A stretch of DNA of 64,000 bases from Turnera subulata (taxonomy: Eukaryota > Streptophyta > Magnoliopsida > Malpighiales > Passifloraceae): assembly GCA_028386065.3 (NCBI GenBank), contig JAKUCV010006118.1:1-64000 (forward strand), given 5' to 3'. Below, one piece after another: positions 12,281 to 23,597 of this stretch (position 1 is the stretch's first letter; every line of letters starts with the position of its first letter). Below the pieces are notes generated by a model. The model was not told where the DNA came from. It saw only the letters and a program-made list of their open reading frames with translations, and did not search any database. A program made the translations under genes and the position numbers.

Positions 12281-12562
12281 TAATCTATGGCATGGATTTA
12301 ATTATCAACACAGTGAAATGAGTTTGATTTATCTTTTTCAGGTTTCTGTCAAAAAAAAAAAAATCTTTTTCAAGTATGTCACCCTCAAGTGCATCAACAG
12401 CAGAGGAGATAAGACCACCTCAGCCCTGAAAGACGGACAAGGATTGCATCAATTGTTGTTTTTTGCCCATATGGTCCCTACTGCTAGAGGCATTGTAGCT
12501 TCCTCATTGCATAATTAGTCAAAAGTTCCTACAGCTTAATTACGCCAAGCTATCACAATTAT

Positions 12563-12662
12563 TTTTTTTTTATACTAGTCGGAGAGGTGAGACTCGAATC
12601 CGAGAACTCACCCCTCTTGTGCTTTTGACACAAAAATGCGAATGAGCTACAAGCCCATTGGT
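12563..12662 (-). mobile_element. tRNA-derived SINE with 15-bp target duplication
   Basis: A 100-bp insertion is flanked by perfect 15-bp repeats AGCTATCACAATTAT at 12548-12562 and 12663-12677. Read on the minus strand it starts ACCAATGGGCTTGTAGCTCA, then shows an A-box-like segment (TAGCTCATTCGCAT) and a B-box-like segment (GGATTCGAGTCTC), and ends in ACTAGTATA plus an A-run. A tRNA-like promoter, A tail and long target duplication together define a SINE. The family is not identified. It is shorter than many plant SINEs, so the tRNA-unrelated part is minimal. Confidence 0.85.
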
Positions 12663-12677
12663 AGCTATCACAATTAT

Positions 12678-13919
12678 CTTATTGCAAAAAAAAAAAGAAA
12701 ATCTTTTGGATGGATGGTTTTACTGTATATGTACTTTTCTTTGCGGATGGATGGTTTTGTGTGCTGAAAGTCTCTGCTTGCTTGGATTAACTTATCAACT
12801 TTCAACATACATACAATTGAATCGCTTTCCCGTTGCCTGTTTAAGGTTGAGTCCTCTTTTCATAGGCAAGACTTGAAGAATCTGTTATCTATTTCTCAAA
12901 GTAAAACAGAGAATGTTAAGTTTACAGTTTTTGGTGGCCACTTTACCTGGATCAATACATAATTTTCTTTAGTTCTTATGGGATTGGGTCTGATATTTTG
13001 GGGCCTAGGAGTAGTATTACTTACAAATCTAATTTCTTCTGTTTTTTGCTTGCGATTGGTTCTCGCTCTAGCAAGGGAATCATTGCATTGCTGTAGATTC
13101 CTGCGTTCATACAATGCAGATGCCTTAGTGTCACTAAGGCCATTGGCACCAGCAGAGGGAAAACAACACCGCAAAATTTGTCCAAGATCGCTAATATCCA
13201 GGCCAGAGCAATTAGAAGACAAAGGAAAGAAATAAGGGATAAGCAGGCAATTCTTGACTATTATCATATACTTTTACTAGTATTTTATGATTTAGACCTC
13301 GAGTCCAATCCTTTGGACCTTTCTGGTGGATTTATATTCAAGTTCATTGGCCTCTTATTACAATAATTCGAATTGGCTAGGTAGTTTATTATTTGATCTA
13401 TGTGAAGATAATAAACCGTTCATAATTTTCTAGTTTGTACATCATCAGGCTTGTCCAATAATTTTCTCTTTTTCCAACACATGAAACACGATGACGGATT
13501 CATAGGCCTACAACTTATCAATATACTCAATGACGAAAAGGCCTAGAGGATGGTTTGCAGCCTGAAGCAGCAGTGGGAACTCAACTCATGACTAATCAGA
13601 ATTGGAAAAAAAATTAATTGCTAGCAATAGTGGAACAGGTATGATGCCTAATATGGATGATGACACATGAAGATTAAACATAATTGAATATTTATCCACG
13701 TTTGTAGTGGGATGTACAGTCAACTTTCTTCTCATGGTGATAGAAACCTGCAATTCTGCACACTAAAACACCAACAACGGACTAGCACTTAAACGAATAA
13801 CAAATTACAATTCTGCACACTTACGAATAACAATTCTTCAAAACCTTATCATTGGAAAAAGGACCGATGTTGGATGGAAAAGGAGGGAGTTGAGTCAAAT
13901 TTGATGGCTGGCTCGTGTG
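12678..13919. other. Intergenic, upstream of subtilase 2
   Basis: Short ORFs on both strands around 12896-13267 overlap each other and show no recognisable domain. I see no gene, RNA or mobile element boundary. The right end is the promoter region of the second subtilase. Confidence 0.4.
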
Positions 13920-13928
13920 TATAAATTA
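13920..13928 (+). promoter_or_regulatory. TATA box of subtilase 2
   Basis: TATAAATTA lies 221 bases before the ATG at 14149 and is followed by CCAATGG. A start site about 30 bases downstream would give a 5' UTR near 200 bases with no intron needed. Assignment is by position and consensus only. Confidence 0.5.
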
Positions 13929-14148
13929 GCCAATGGAGAGCTTGGGGACATACATCCTAATACTAATCCAGTTTCCTTTAGAATAGCCAAGGAAATCTCT
14001 TTTTCAGTTTGATGTGTCTGCACTTTTGCTTCATTTCTAGTTCACACCTTAACGAAAGCATTGATCCTTAAACACACACGCTAAAAAAAAAAAAATTCAC
14101 ATATTGCTCGACTTATCAATCCTACTCTTATTTGACGGTAATTCAAAG

Positions 14149-16458
14149 ATGAATGTGTTGAAAGCCAGTCTTGTTTTGATGATTGCCATCCTTTTCTGCG
14201 ATCATTTATGTAAGGCTGCAGAGATGAGGAACCAGCAATCCAGAAAGACGTACATAGTTCACATGGACAAGTCCAATATGCCAGCTCCCTTTAGTGCTCA
14301 TCAGGAATGGTACGATACATCTTTAAAATTAGTATCAGAATCTGCTGAAATGCTTTACACTTACGAGAATGTTATCCATGGCTTTGCCACAGCATTAACT
14401 GCTGAGGAAGCCACATCACTCCAGAAACAGCCAGGAATTCTATCCGTCCTACCTGAAGTGATTTATGAACTTCATACAACTCGAACCCCACAGTTTCTTG
14501 GACTGGATAAAAGTGGAGAAGTCCTCCCTTCTGTAAATTCTGAAAGTGAAGTGGTCATTGGAGTACTAGACACTGGTGTGTGGCCTGAGATAGAAAGTTT
14601 TAACGATGCAGGCCTCGGCCCTGTGCCAAGGAGCTGGAAGGGAACTTGTGAGGTGAGCAAGAGTTTCAACTCTTCAAGCTGCAATCGCAAACTAATTGGT
14701 GCAAGGTCTTTCTCAAAAGGATTTGAAGCAGAAGAAGGACCTATTGATGAAAAAACAGAATCAAAATCGCCAAGAGATGTCTATGGTCATGGAACTCATA
14801 CTTCCACAACAGCGGCTGGATCGACCGTCAAAGGAGCAAGTATTTTTGGCTATGCCCCTGGAACAGCACGTGGGATGGCAACAAATGCTCGGATTTCCAT
14901 GTACAAGGTGTGTTGGTTTCGTAGGTGCTATGACTCAGATGTCCTGGCAGGTATGGATAAAGCTGTTGCAGATGGTGTGAATGTCTTATCCCTGTCCATT
15001 GGTGGAGGAACTTCAGATTACGATAAGGCCTCCACTTCAATTGGAGCTTTCACTGCCATGGCACAAGGAGTTTTTGTTTCATGTTCGGCAGGCAATGAGG
15101 GCCCATTTTCAAGCAGTGTATCCAATGTTGCACCATGGATAACCACAGTTGGAGCTGGGACTCTTGACCGTGATTTCCCAGCCTATGTTAGCCTTGGAAA
15201 TGGAAAGAACTACTCAGGCATGTCAATCTTTACTGGAAAAAATCCATTACCGGGTTCGTTTGTGCGGCTTGCTTATGCTGGTAATGTTAGTAAATTTGAC
15301 AGCACTGATTGCGGGAATGGGACTTTGATTCCTAAGAAAGTTGCCGGCAAGATTGTGATATGCGATGGTTCATGGGGGAGTGACAGGGTGGAGAAAGGAT
15401 TCTTTGTAAAAGAAGCTGGCGGTGTAGGCGTGATTTTAGCTAATGGAGAGTTTGAAGGGGAACAAGTATTTGCTGATGCACATTTCTTGCCCACAGCTGC
15501 TATGGGAATGAAAGCTGGGGACGCCATTAAGAAATATGTCCTCTCTAGTACCAATCCAAAGGCCACAATTACTTTTGGAGGCACACTGCTTGGTGTTCAA
15601 CCATCACCAAAGGTAGCAGCATTCAGTTCTAGAGGTCCAAACCCAGTTACTCCACAAGTACTCAAACCGGACCTTATAGCACCAGGAGTCAATATCCTTG
15701 CAGGATGGACTGGCGCAGCGAGTCCTTCCGGCTTACCAGAGGACAAACGACGTGTAAAATTCAATGTTGATTCGGGTACATCAATGTCATGCCCCCATGT
15801 AAGTGGATTGGCAGCACTCCTAAAGGCTGCACACCCCGATTGGAGCCCAGCAGCCATTCGATCCGCCCTGATGACCACGGCCTATTCAACATACAAAGGG
15901 GGCAAAACCATACTAGATGTGGCTACTGGAAAGCCTGCTACAGCTTTTGAGTACGGTGCTGGACATGTGAATCCAGTAGCAGCTCTTGATCCTGGCCTTG
16001 TTTATGATGCCACTGTGAGTGACTATATTGGTTTCCTATGTGCCATAAACTACACTGCTTCCCAAATCAAGAAAGCCACGAATACAAAGTTAACCTGCAA
16101 GTCAGGCCAGAAATATAGCCTGGGGGATCTGAATTACCCATCATTTTCTGTCCCGCTAAAAGCAGCTTCAAGTAAAGGACGGGCTGCTGCTGGAACAAGC
16201 ACTGTTAAACATACAAGGACTCTGACAAATGTGGGTCCTCCAGGAACCTATACTGTTGCAGTGTCTCCTAAGACACCAGAAGTGGACATCCTAGTTGAAC
16301 CAACATCCCTAAGCTTCAGCAAACAAAATGAGAAGAAGAGCTACACAGTGACTTTCACAGCTAAACCTATGAAAGCTGATACAAAAAGATTTGCTCGTCT
16401 GAATTGGTCGGATGGGAAGCATGTGGTTAGTAGTCCAATTGCTCTGTTTTGGACATAA
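14149..16458 (+). CDS. SBT1.7: Subtilisin-like serine protease, SBT1.7-like (copy 2)
   Basis: Second intronless SBT1 subtilase, 769 residues, with the same architecture as the gene at 5327: signal peptide (MNVLKASLVLMIAILFC...), I9 propeptide, catalytic domain with protease-associated insertion, and Fn3-like tail ending SSPIALFWT. Catalytic residues are D141 (VLDTGVWPE), H214 (VYGHGTHTS), N316 (SAGNEGP) and S545 (SGTSMSCPH). The ATG at 14149 is chosen because the frame upstream has no ATG and the hydrophobic leader starts there. Compared with copy 1 it has VYGHG instead of DDGHG beside the catalytic His and a more charged insertion domain. By eye about two thirds of positions match copy 1, so the duplication is not recent. 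A TATA box lies at 13920. Substrate is unknown; wall or apoplast action is inferred from the family. Confidence 0.95.
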   Translation: MNVLKASLVLMIAILFCDHLCKAAEMRNQQSRKTYIVHMDKSNMPAPFSAHQEWYDTSLKLVSESAEMLYTYENVIHGFATALTAEEATSLQKQPGILSVLPEVIYELHTTRTPQFLGLDKSGEVLPSVNSESEVVIGVLDTGVWPEIESFNDAGLGPVPRSWKGTCEVSKSFNSSSCNRKLIGARSFSKGFEAEEGPIDEKTESKSPRDVYGHGTHTSTTAAGSTVKGASIFGYAPGTARGMATNARISMYKVCWFRRCYDSDVLAGMDKAVADGVNVLSLSIGGGTSDYDKASTSIGAFTAMAQGVFVSCSAGNEGPFSSSVSNVAPWITTVGAGTLDRDFPAYVSLGNGKNYSGMSIFTGKNPLPGSFVRLAYAGNVSKFDSTDCGNGTLIPKKVAGKIVICDGSWGSDRVEKGFFVKEAGGVGVILANGEFEGEQVFADAHFLPTAAMGMKAGDAIKKYVLSSTNPKATITFGGTLLGVQPSPKVAAFSSRGPNPVTPQVLKPDLIAPGVNILAGWTGAASPSGLPEDKRRVKFNVDSGTSMSCPHVSGLAALLKAAHPDWSPAAIRSALMTTAYSTYKGGKTILDVATGKPATAFEYGAGHVNPVAALDPGLVYDATVSDYIGFLCAINYTASQIKKATNTKLTCKSGQKYSLGDLNYPSFSVPLKAASSKGRAAAGTSTVKHTRTLTNVGPPGTYTVAVSPKTPEVDILVEPTSLSFSKQNEKKSYTVTFTAKPMKADTKRFARLNWSDGKHVVSSPIALFWT

Positions 16459-17134
16459 AGACCGCAGTATCCTCAACGGATTCAGACCAAAATGTAGGTG
16501 CATTTTACTTTTCTTTCGTTCCCCTTTTGTATGTGCTACATCAACTGAGCAAGGCACTTGTAATTAATTACAATTGCTGTAAGATGATAAGTGGACAATA
16601 AAACTCGAGGGAAAAGGCAAGTGTGAACCTGGAATTGCAATTTGTTATATTGCAGTTCTTAATTTGTATTTCCTATTGGCCAGTATGAAGCACTTCATTA
16701 AACAATGACTGGTTGCTTATCACACGATTGCCACTACTAAGCTGACTTAGTAGGGTAGGAGTAAGGAATAGCTAAGGAAGGAACTCTTTTCCATATGAAT
16801 ATACTATAAAATCATAAGAGAAATGGAAAGGATGATGCTAATATATCTTGTGATATATAGTCCGTTTAGGAGTATGAATGTTTTGTGTAAGTTTGAACTA
16901 TTGTACTTCTGATTTATTCAATACAATATGTTTTGACCAAAAAGAATTAGACCTAATTCCGGAGTAAGAAGAATCAACTCTATACTGACGAGTTTTATTC
17001 CTAATATGCTTTTCTCTCCACCTTCATAGCGTCTGGATGCCGGAGACTAAACATAAACAGCTACACACCATTGGTAATATATAGATTCTCAAATCAAAGT
17101 CTTTTTCTTTTTTGTTGTTGAAACATAATTATAC
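16459..17134. other. 3' flank of subtilase 2
   Basis: It should hold the 3' UTR of the second subtilase, followed by AT-rich intergenic DNA. No other feature is supported. Confidence 0.4.
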
Positions 17135-19168
17135 CTATATACTAAAACAGAGAAGATTCATGTGAAGTGATTTGACCGTTTTGCCTTTATAATTTTTTAT
17201 TATGACAAAATTACCCTTTAAGATATATTATTATATTATTCCTACCTATCTCTTAATTCCGAAATGACATTCGGATCATTTCGGTTGTCAACTATTACAT
17301 TACTTATTTACCATAATTCCTCTCATCTAATTTAGTAAAACGCATAATTTTCTCGGGTGAGAGCTGGCACACAATTAGAACTATAATGCCATCTGTTCCA
17401 AGCCAATGTAATAAATTCGAAGTATATTCTTTTTGCTACGTGTTTTGTTATAAACAAGTAAATATTATTAGGATGACACGCTATCACTATAATGCCAGTT
17501 GTCAAGGAAACATTTTGTTGAGTGAGTGTTTATCTTGATTTTGCAAATCATCGAGTGCACAATTTCAAAACACTTCTTCTGCCTGTAGAATCCATTTCCT
17601 CTAGCCTCCACATTCTCTTCTTCACCATCTTTATAATTCTTACTCACTGCCTTTATAATCCTTCCCCACTTCCTTAACCTCCTCCTCTCCATCTCCTCTG
17701 CCGTTATTTTACTCTGTTTACGGCTATTAATTCCTACGGAGATCAGTATATTTGTGACAATGCTATTTTTCTAAAGTTAGAATTTAAGAAAAAAATCTCT
17801 TTGCCGGACACGTTTAGGGACACACGTTCATTTTTGAAACTCTTTCATTTACTCATAGTTAATCTCTCTCTTTCTCCTTCTTTTGTACCTTTGATTTACT
17901 CATAGTTTGCCTCCTTCTGTGTCCTTCTTTTATACTGTTTCCTCTTCTCAAACCTTTTTCTAATATTCGGCCATTCTTTTTCGTTTTGTTTAGTTGTTGC
18001 AGCCAGTACTGGAAGTAAATTATAGGTAGTAGTAGCACAGTTCGTGTATCGTTAGTTCGTTAGTAGTAGTTTGTTTGCTTGAATTACTGCGATTTCAAAA
18101 GGGTAGCAGTCAATGGAAGGAAGCTTGGAAATCTGTGTTGTCTGCACGTATTATTTTCTTGAAATCTATGGCTGTGTTTGTTAACTAGATTTTAATGTTT
18201 CTTTTTTTCCGCGTTCATGTTGGGAAAAAATCAATGCTCAATACAACTTGAAAGTATTTTCCAAAGATATGTAAAGGCACTTCTTAAAATGGGGTGATAT
18301 TGGAGGGGAATAATTCTCCTCTGTGAAGGAATCAAATTTAGTTTTTGAGAAAATTGTAAAGGTGAGCTCTCGAAAAAAAAAAACAACCTGAGCCATGTAG
18401 TTTGCTCATATATACTGCATCCTCTAATTTATTCATGTATTTTGTTTTTTTTTCTAAAAAGATTTTATAGAATCACAAGAGTTACTATAACTCATAGTGC
18501 AGAATAATGTACCGGGACCGTTGTATTATACTATTAGTGTTAATACAAGAACTAGAAGATAAGTGATATGTAGTACAGGATAAAGAACCATATAACCTAT
18601 CTGATCACTAACAAACTCTTAAGCTAATCAAATTTACAACCTTATCTCTAATGATTTCATTAATTTCTTACTAAGTTTTTGTTTGCTACTATGGCTATTT
18701 CTTAGGGTGAGCTTTGAGCTTTTAAGGAGCATCAACATCTCTTCCTCCAAGTCAATGTGAGTGTTTTACATTTATGAAAAAAAATTCCTATGATGAGTGT
18801 AGTTTTTTTTTTCCTTAAACACCCAAATTCGCCTCCTCATAATCTAAACCGGCTACACTTAAACATCCAAATTTGGTTTAATTTGTTCTCCCCTGTAAAT
18901 TTATTATACAATTTATTATAGTTGACTACAGTATATAGTAACTTATGATAAAAAATAAATGCTTAACTAAGTTAAGTTTAAAAATTATATTATAACTTTA
19001 TAAATAAACTAACAAAAACTAAAGGAAAATACCAAAGGATATAAGAATCTATGTAATTATTATGTCAAAGTATTTGAATTATCATTTTCTTTTTCCTCCC
19101 TACATCAAACTCATACCTAAAACCCAAATCCCGCAGCAACGCGCGGGTAGCTATAAAAAGCTAAATCA
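17135..19168. mobile_element. Probable non-autonomous Helitron
   Basis: The left end (ACCTATATACTAAAACAGAG, followed by a segment on the theme of accgttttgcct and acaaaattaccc) matches the usual look of plant Helitron 5' ends. The right end has the GC-rich hairpin CCCGCAGCAACGCGCGGG at about 19130, a short spacer and CTAA. Helitrons end in a hairpin plus CTRR and insert between A and T without target duplication, and none is seen here. The interior has no Rep/helicase coding, so it is a passive copy about 2 kb long. The left boundary lacks a clean TC and the base after CTAA is A, so both ends are uncertain. Confidence 0.45.
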
Positions 19169-19895
19169 AAGAGTCCTCCTAGCACTATATTTGGATGCTC
19201 CTTACATTTCAGATTAATTTAACACCTGTTACTGTTATTACGGGATTGAATTTACTTCAAAGATGGGATTCGCGAAAATGATTTGAGAATCTTCCCTATT
19301 TTTTACATTTAATTAATCCGTGGAAATCTTTTCCACAAAATGGGAAAATCATTTCAATGGCTACTAGATGCAAACGGGCCTAACCGCGTGATTGGGCATT
19401 GACTCTTCGTCAACAACATAGTAGTAGACGACAAGCACAGGCACCTATAACCTTTCTTTTATTTCCCTCTCAACGTTCAACGAAACAGAAACACCCAAAT
19501 TTGACCGCAGATCCGTCCGTTATAACGTGCCCTTTTGAAACGTCACCGTAGCAGAATATCCAGTGCGTTTTGGTGATTTATTTATTGAAGTCATGTGGCT
19601 GCTGCGAGTCCCTTCCTTCCTCTCCTGCTGCACGGGACTTGATTTTACCTTCTTCTCCCTGCATCTCGAAAGCAAAACAAAACAATAAAAATCAAAACTG
19701 TCCCTCCATTTCTCTCTGTCCTAATTTAGACTACAATCCCAGATTTTACTCAAAAATTCATCTTTTTCGTAAACCAAATTCTTTTAACTAACTAGATTCA
19801 CTGACGCGCAATCTTTCCAGCTCCGGATTTTTCTTCTCCCATCTTTTGCGGTTTTAATTCCCCCTCAAAACAAACCACCAAACCAAACCAAACCA
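19169..19895. other. Promoter and 5' UTR region of the SNARE-like gene
   Basis: Intergenic DNA leading to the ATG at 19896. The last 200 bases are pyrimidine- and CAAA-rich, typical of a plant 5' UTR. No TATA box is obvious. Confidence 0.4.
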
Positions 19896-22555
19896 ATGGC
19901 GACCAATTTTGACCGGTGGGAGAAGGATCCGTTCTTCTCCGCCGCCGAGGAAGTTCAGGAATCTGCAGAAAGGTACCAGCACTTACCCATTGTTCATTTT
20001 CTACTCCTCTCAACTTCAACTGTTTCTTTTTTCTTTCCTTCCTGCAAATTGGAGATCTTCTGGCGTTATTTCTCTTGTAAACTAGAGATTTCGATCTTGG
20101 CTCGTTATTATCTATTTATTAATTTAGGCTAATTTCTCTGTTGAATTAGGAATTTATTTATTTATTTATTATTACTATCATCATTATTGTTATGGTTTTG
20201 AAGTTTGGTTGTTGTATGGTATGTGAAGGATGGAATCGGCATATAGGACGTGGAATCACGCGAGGAAAGACGCGTCTAGCTTGTGGAATTCCGAGGAACT
20301 CCGGCGGGACCTGCTTACCGCACTTGGCACCACCAAATGGCAGGTTACTTCTCCCTCTCGCTGACGCTTTGTCATTGTTCTTTTGTGTGTGGTTCGATTC
20401 GTGTTTGTCAAAATGTCTAAATGTGATTTCCGGATCGGGCAATGCAGTTAGAGGTGTTTGAACGGGCGGTTGCTTCGAGTTATGCTAAACGTTCCAATGA
20501 TGACGCCAGAGACAGGCATCGGGAATTTATTGTGGCGACGGAGGATCATGTTTCGAAAATTGAGAATTCGTTGAAGGAGTCTGCTGTTTCAGAGGGCAAG
20601 CCGCCACAGCCTTGGGTGCGGCTGGATCAAGGCGAGTGCGATGAACTTGCATTGTTTTTGGCTGGCCCAGTAACGTCTGGCGACCGTGTTATCCTTAAAA
20701 GACCGGATGCGGACATCGAAGCTGCCCAGGAATTGGGTGAAGCTTTGGCCAATGATTGTTCGGCGAAACATTTAGCCGAGAGAGGTTCCGCTGAGGCCAG
20801 GGAGGAGAGGTCTCAAGGACATAGGAGGACGGCTAGTGCCGGTGCTGACATTGGTGCTTGGAAGATTGCAATTGCTGAAGATGGTTCTTTACAGAATTTT
20901 AATGTTGGGCAGGCCCAACGGCCCCCTAAAAAGACCCCTAGTTGGTCTGTAATTTTTGGTAACATAGATTCGGCCCCCAAATTCAACTGGCCGAAGAATG
21001 GTGTCAGGAAGTGGAAGGCCACAGACCGTCATCAAGAATCTGATACTGCTCCTTTACAGTCTTCACAATTGTCCAGGGTGAGTGTTTCTTAGTGTTGCTC
21101 ATTTGGGTCTCTTGATATGATGTTGCATCATGCTTATCTCGTTGTTTGGTGGTTCTGATTATTAAATGTGTCAACTTTCTAACAGGGCATTGATGCTTGC
21201 TATGAGAAAAGTAAGAGTTGCTTGGATAGTTATGATGAATGCTATAACAAGCAACTTTATGGCTGGTATGGGGCTATCCAGAGGCAGCTGCAAAGGTCGC
21301 AGTATCAAGTGCAATATAGTCGACCTGTTCAAGCTGTTTTCTCAATTGTTCTTATCCTTTGCTTAATTGGTGAGTAGTTGAATCCTATTTGTTTCATTTG
21401 TTTATTCTGTAGTTATGTGTTATCGTACTAGAGTTGTTACTTTCTTAATATTGTTGTAACCATGTTGGTATTTAGGAGCCATCCATGAAATATCAGCGAG
21501 ATGCAGCATAACATGCTGAGTAATTGCTTCTATTTTGCTCTGCAACATGTTTCAAAAATTTAGAATTCTAGTATGAACTGAAAAGTGAACTGTATCTGGT
21601 TAATATCTTGATGCTATCCACTTGAGTGGCATGGTGTTCATGTGCATGATAATAGACAGGGAGATTATTAATGTTTGTTTTAATGTGTGATTGAGCTGAT
21701 GTGCCATTCTGAAAGATAGGGATGGTTTGGCACCACGAATGTATCTGTATTTCTTATACTGTGAAACCCCATGGCCCATACTTTTTTCCTCTTTGCATGT
21801 GTAGCACCTTCAGACACAAGCTGTAGCTTTTGGCAATTGGAATGTGAAATGGCAGCATATACCCATCATCTCTCATTCCCCTGTTCTTTGGAAGGGATAT
21901 GCTATTTGTTGTGAATTGGAAACAGTGCTCATTAGTGAGTAAAATGTTTGAGCGTGCTCAGTAGTATATTCTGCATAAATAGGTACTATCCAGTTTGCTT
22001 GTGATTTCAAAGTGGGCCACATTTCTTTTATAATATTTTAATTATTTTTCAGAACAAGAAACCACTGCCTTGTAGGTTTTGTTTTTTTTTTTTTCAGTTT
22101 TTTGCTGTTACAATTGTCAGGTCAGCTGTGGGGTTTTCCTTTGTTTTGAAGTCAATATTATTTGCTCATCATGATACGTAATGAGTACTGCTTTGTATTG
22201 CCTAGTGCAAATAAGATTGGTCATAAGTCATTAGGCCTGAAGTGTGGTAGAAAGGGTCTTGGTAAGGGTTGAAGTGAAATGCAAATAAAGCTAGAAGGAT
22301 TGCATCACTTAACCTGTTTAGATGTGGATGCATTTGCTGCATTTATTTTGTAGAACCATTTTCTTCAATCTGTGTTAGTGAGAATTTCTTAATGCTTTTT
22401 TCCTTGGGAAACACTGCATAACTTTCCTTTAATCAGAATTATGGTACCATGATTGACTGTCTTAAGGTATTTTAATTTTTACTGCAAATATTAGATTCTT
22501 TGGGGCTGATGGATTTAGGTCTCTTTCAGTGTTGATTGCATTGCGGGCGATATAA
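19896..22555 (+). CDS. Syntaxin-6-like / t-SNARE family membrane protein
   Basis: A plant protein with a syntaxin-6-type N-terminal helical domain and a C-terminal membrane anchor, presumably acting in Golgi/TGN or endosomal trafficking. I assemble five exons with GT-AG introns: 19896-19972, 20229-20343, 20448-21077, 21186-21369 and 22530-22555, giving 343 residues. The N-terminus (MATNFDRWEKDPFFSAAEEVQ) and the helix with SAYRTWNHARKD match the STX6-N fold, up to about residue 110. A charged middle region follows. Near the end, C279, C286 and C293 are spaced by exactly seven residues. The final 23 residues are hydrophobic and end LIALRAI, a tail anchor completed only by the small last exon after a 1.16-kb intron. 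I do not see a canonical Q-SNARE heptad motif. It resembles Arabidopsis proteins annotated Syntaxin/t-SNARE family (recalled as At1g27700 and relatives). Confidence 0.9.
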
Positions 22556-23597
22556 GAAGCTACGCAACTTGCAATTCATTTTTGAGGGCTAGGGCAAGAT
22601 GTGGATGGCGGAGGTCAGGTGAAAGCATCTAAACTAGATGTTCTGGAGATCAAGGCACTGTCATCTGGTAGTTAGCTGCAATATAGATAGGTGTTCTGTT
22701 GTTTGCATCCTGCAATATCATAGTCTACAGCTAACCCTTCCCATCACCCCCGCATTTCCCCTTCTGTTCATTTCTCTTTGTACCCGTTTTGGTTTCTCCT
22801 GCAAACGGGAAATTATGTTGTAATATTAAGAGAAGGAGATACAATTTCTCTCACGCTTGCAATCTTGTAATATATATATGTTTCTTCTTTTTGGCAAACT
22901 CCCTTTGTGTAGCCTCTGTTAGACTCCTTTAATTAATAGAGCTTTTTGAATTTCTGTCTGTCCTTTTTTGTTGATGTTAAGAGACTCTAGATGCTTTGAT
23001 CAAACTCCTTCCATTTTTTTCTTAATAAACTTTATTGACAGAGAGTGACTGTGAACCCATTTTTTTATTATTTGGAGTAGCAATCACATGAGGTTCCAAC
23101 TCTTAGTTTTGATCTGCGTGCACTTTCTTGGAAGGACTTTTGGATTTTGAAGAAGAGAGTTTAGGGCAATCGTCTGTTCTGCGTGAAACCTCATCTGTCT
23201 TCATCAGTTTGTTCTCAAAGTCTTTTCGCTTAAATGATGCTCGCGTAATGGATGATTTGGCTTTTTAAATAGCCTGTTTTACTATCCAACATGGTTGTGC
23301 TTCCATGACTAGGCGAGTGTATCTCGTCCTATCTTCCAACCGATGGGGGGAGCCATTTTCAAGAGCATTACCAAAACAAAACTGCAGTTTGGCATTTATA
23401 GCTACAAGGGATCATTCCCCGAATATCACTTTTGGAACGATATTGAAAAGACACAGATGACTTGCTGATATTACTACGAAAGTACATTAATAGTAGTTAC
23501 TTATTCTGATGGCCATTCCTGATCCATAGTTTCACTGCGTCATATATGGAAAATGTATAAAGAGACGGACATGGTTGTCAACTTCTGGTCTAGTAGT
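22556..23597. other. Region between convergent SNARE-like and cytochrome b5 genes
   Basis: It holds the 3' UTRs of both genes. The proximal part contains CT- and TG-rich segments. No further gene or repeat is supported. Confidence 0.4.

Noticed and set aside
12896..13267. ORFs on both strands near 13 kb
   Set aside because: They overlap in opposite frames with no recognisable motif; chance ORFs are the simpler reading.
21475..21525. Alternative last exon for the SNARE-like gene after an AG at about 21475
   Set aside because: It would add a polar tail ending SARCSITC and cut the hydrophobic anchor short; the exon at 22530 completes a typical tail anchor.
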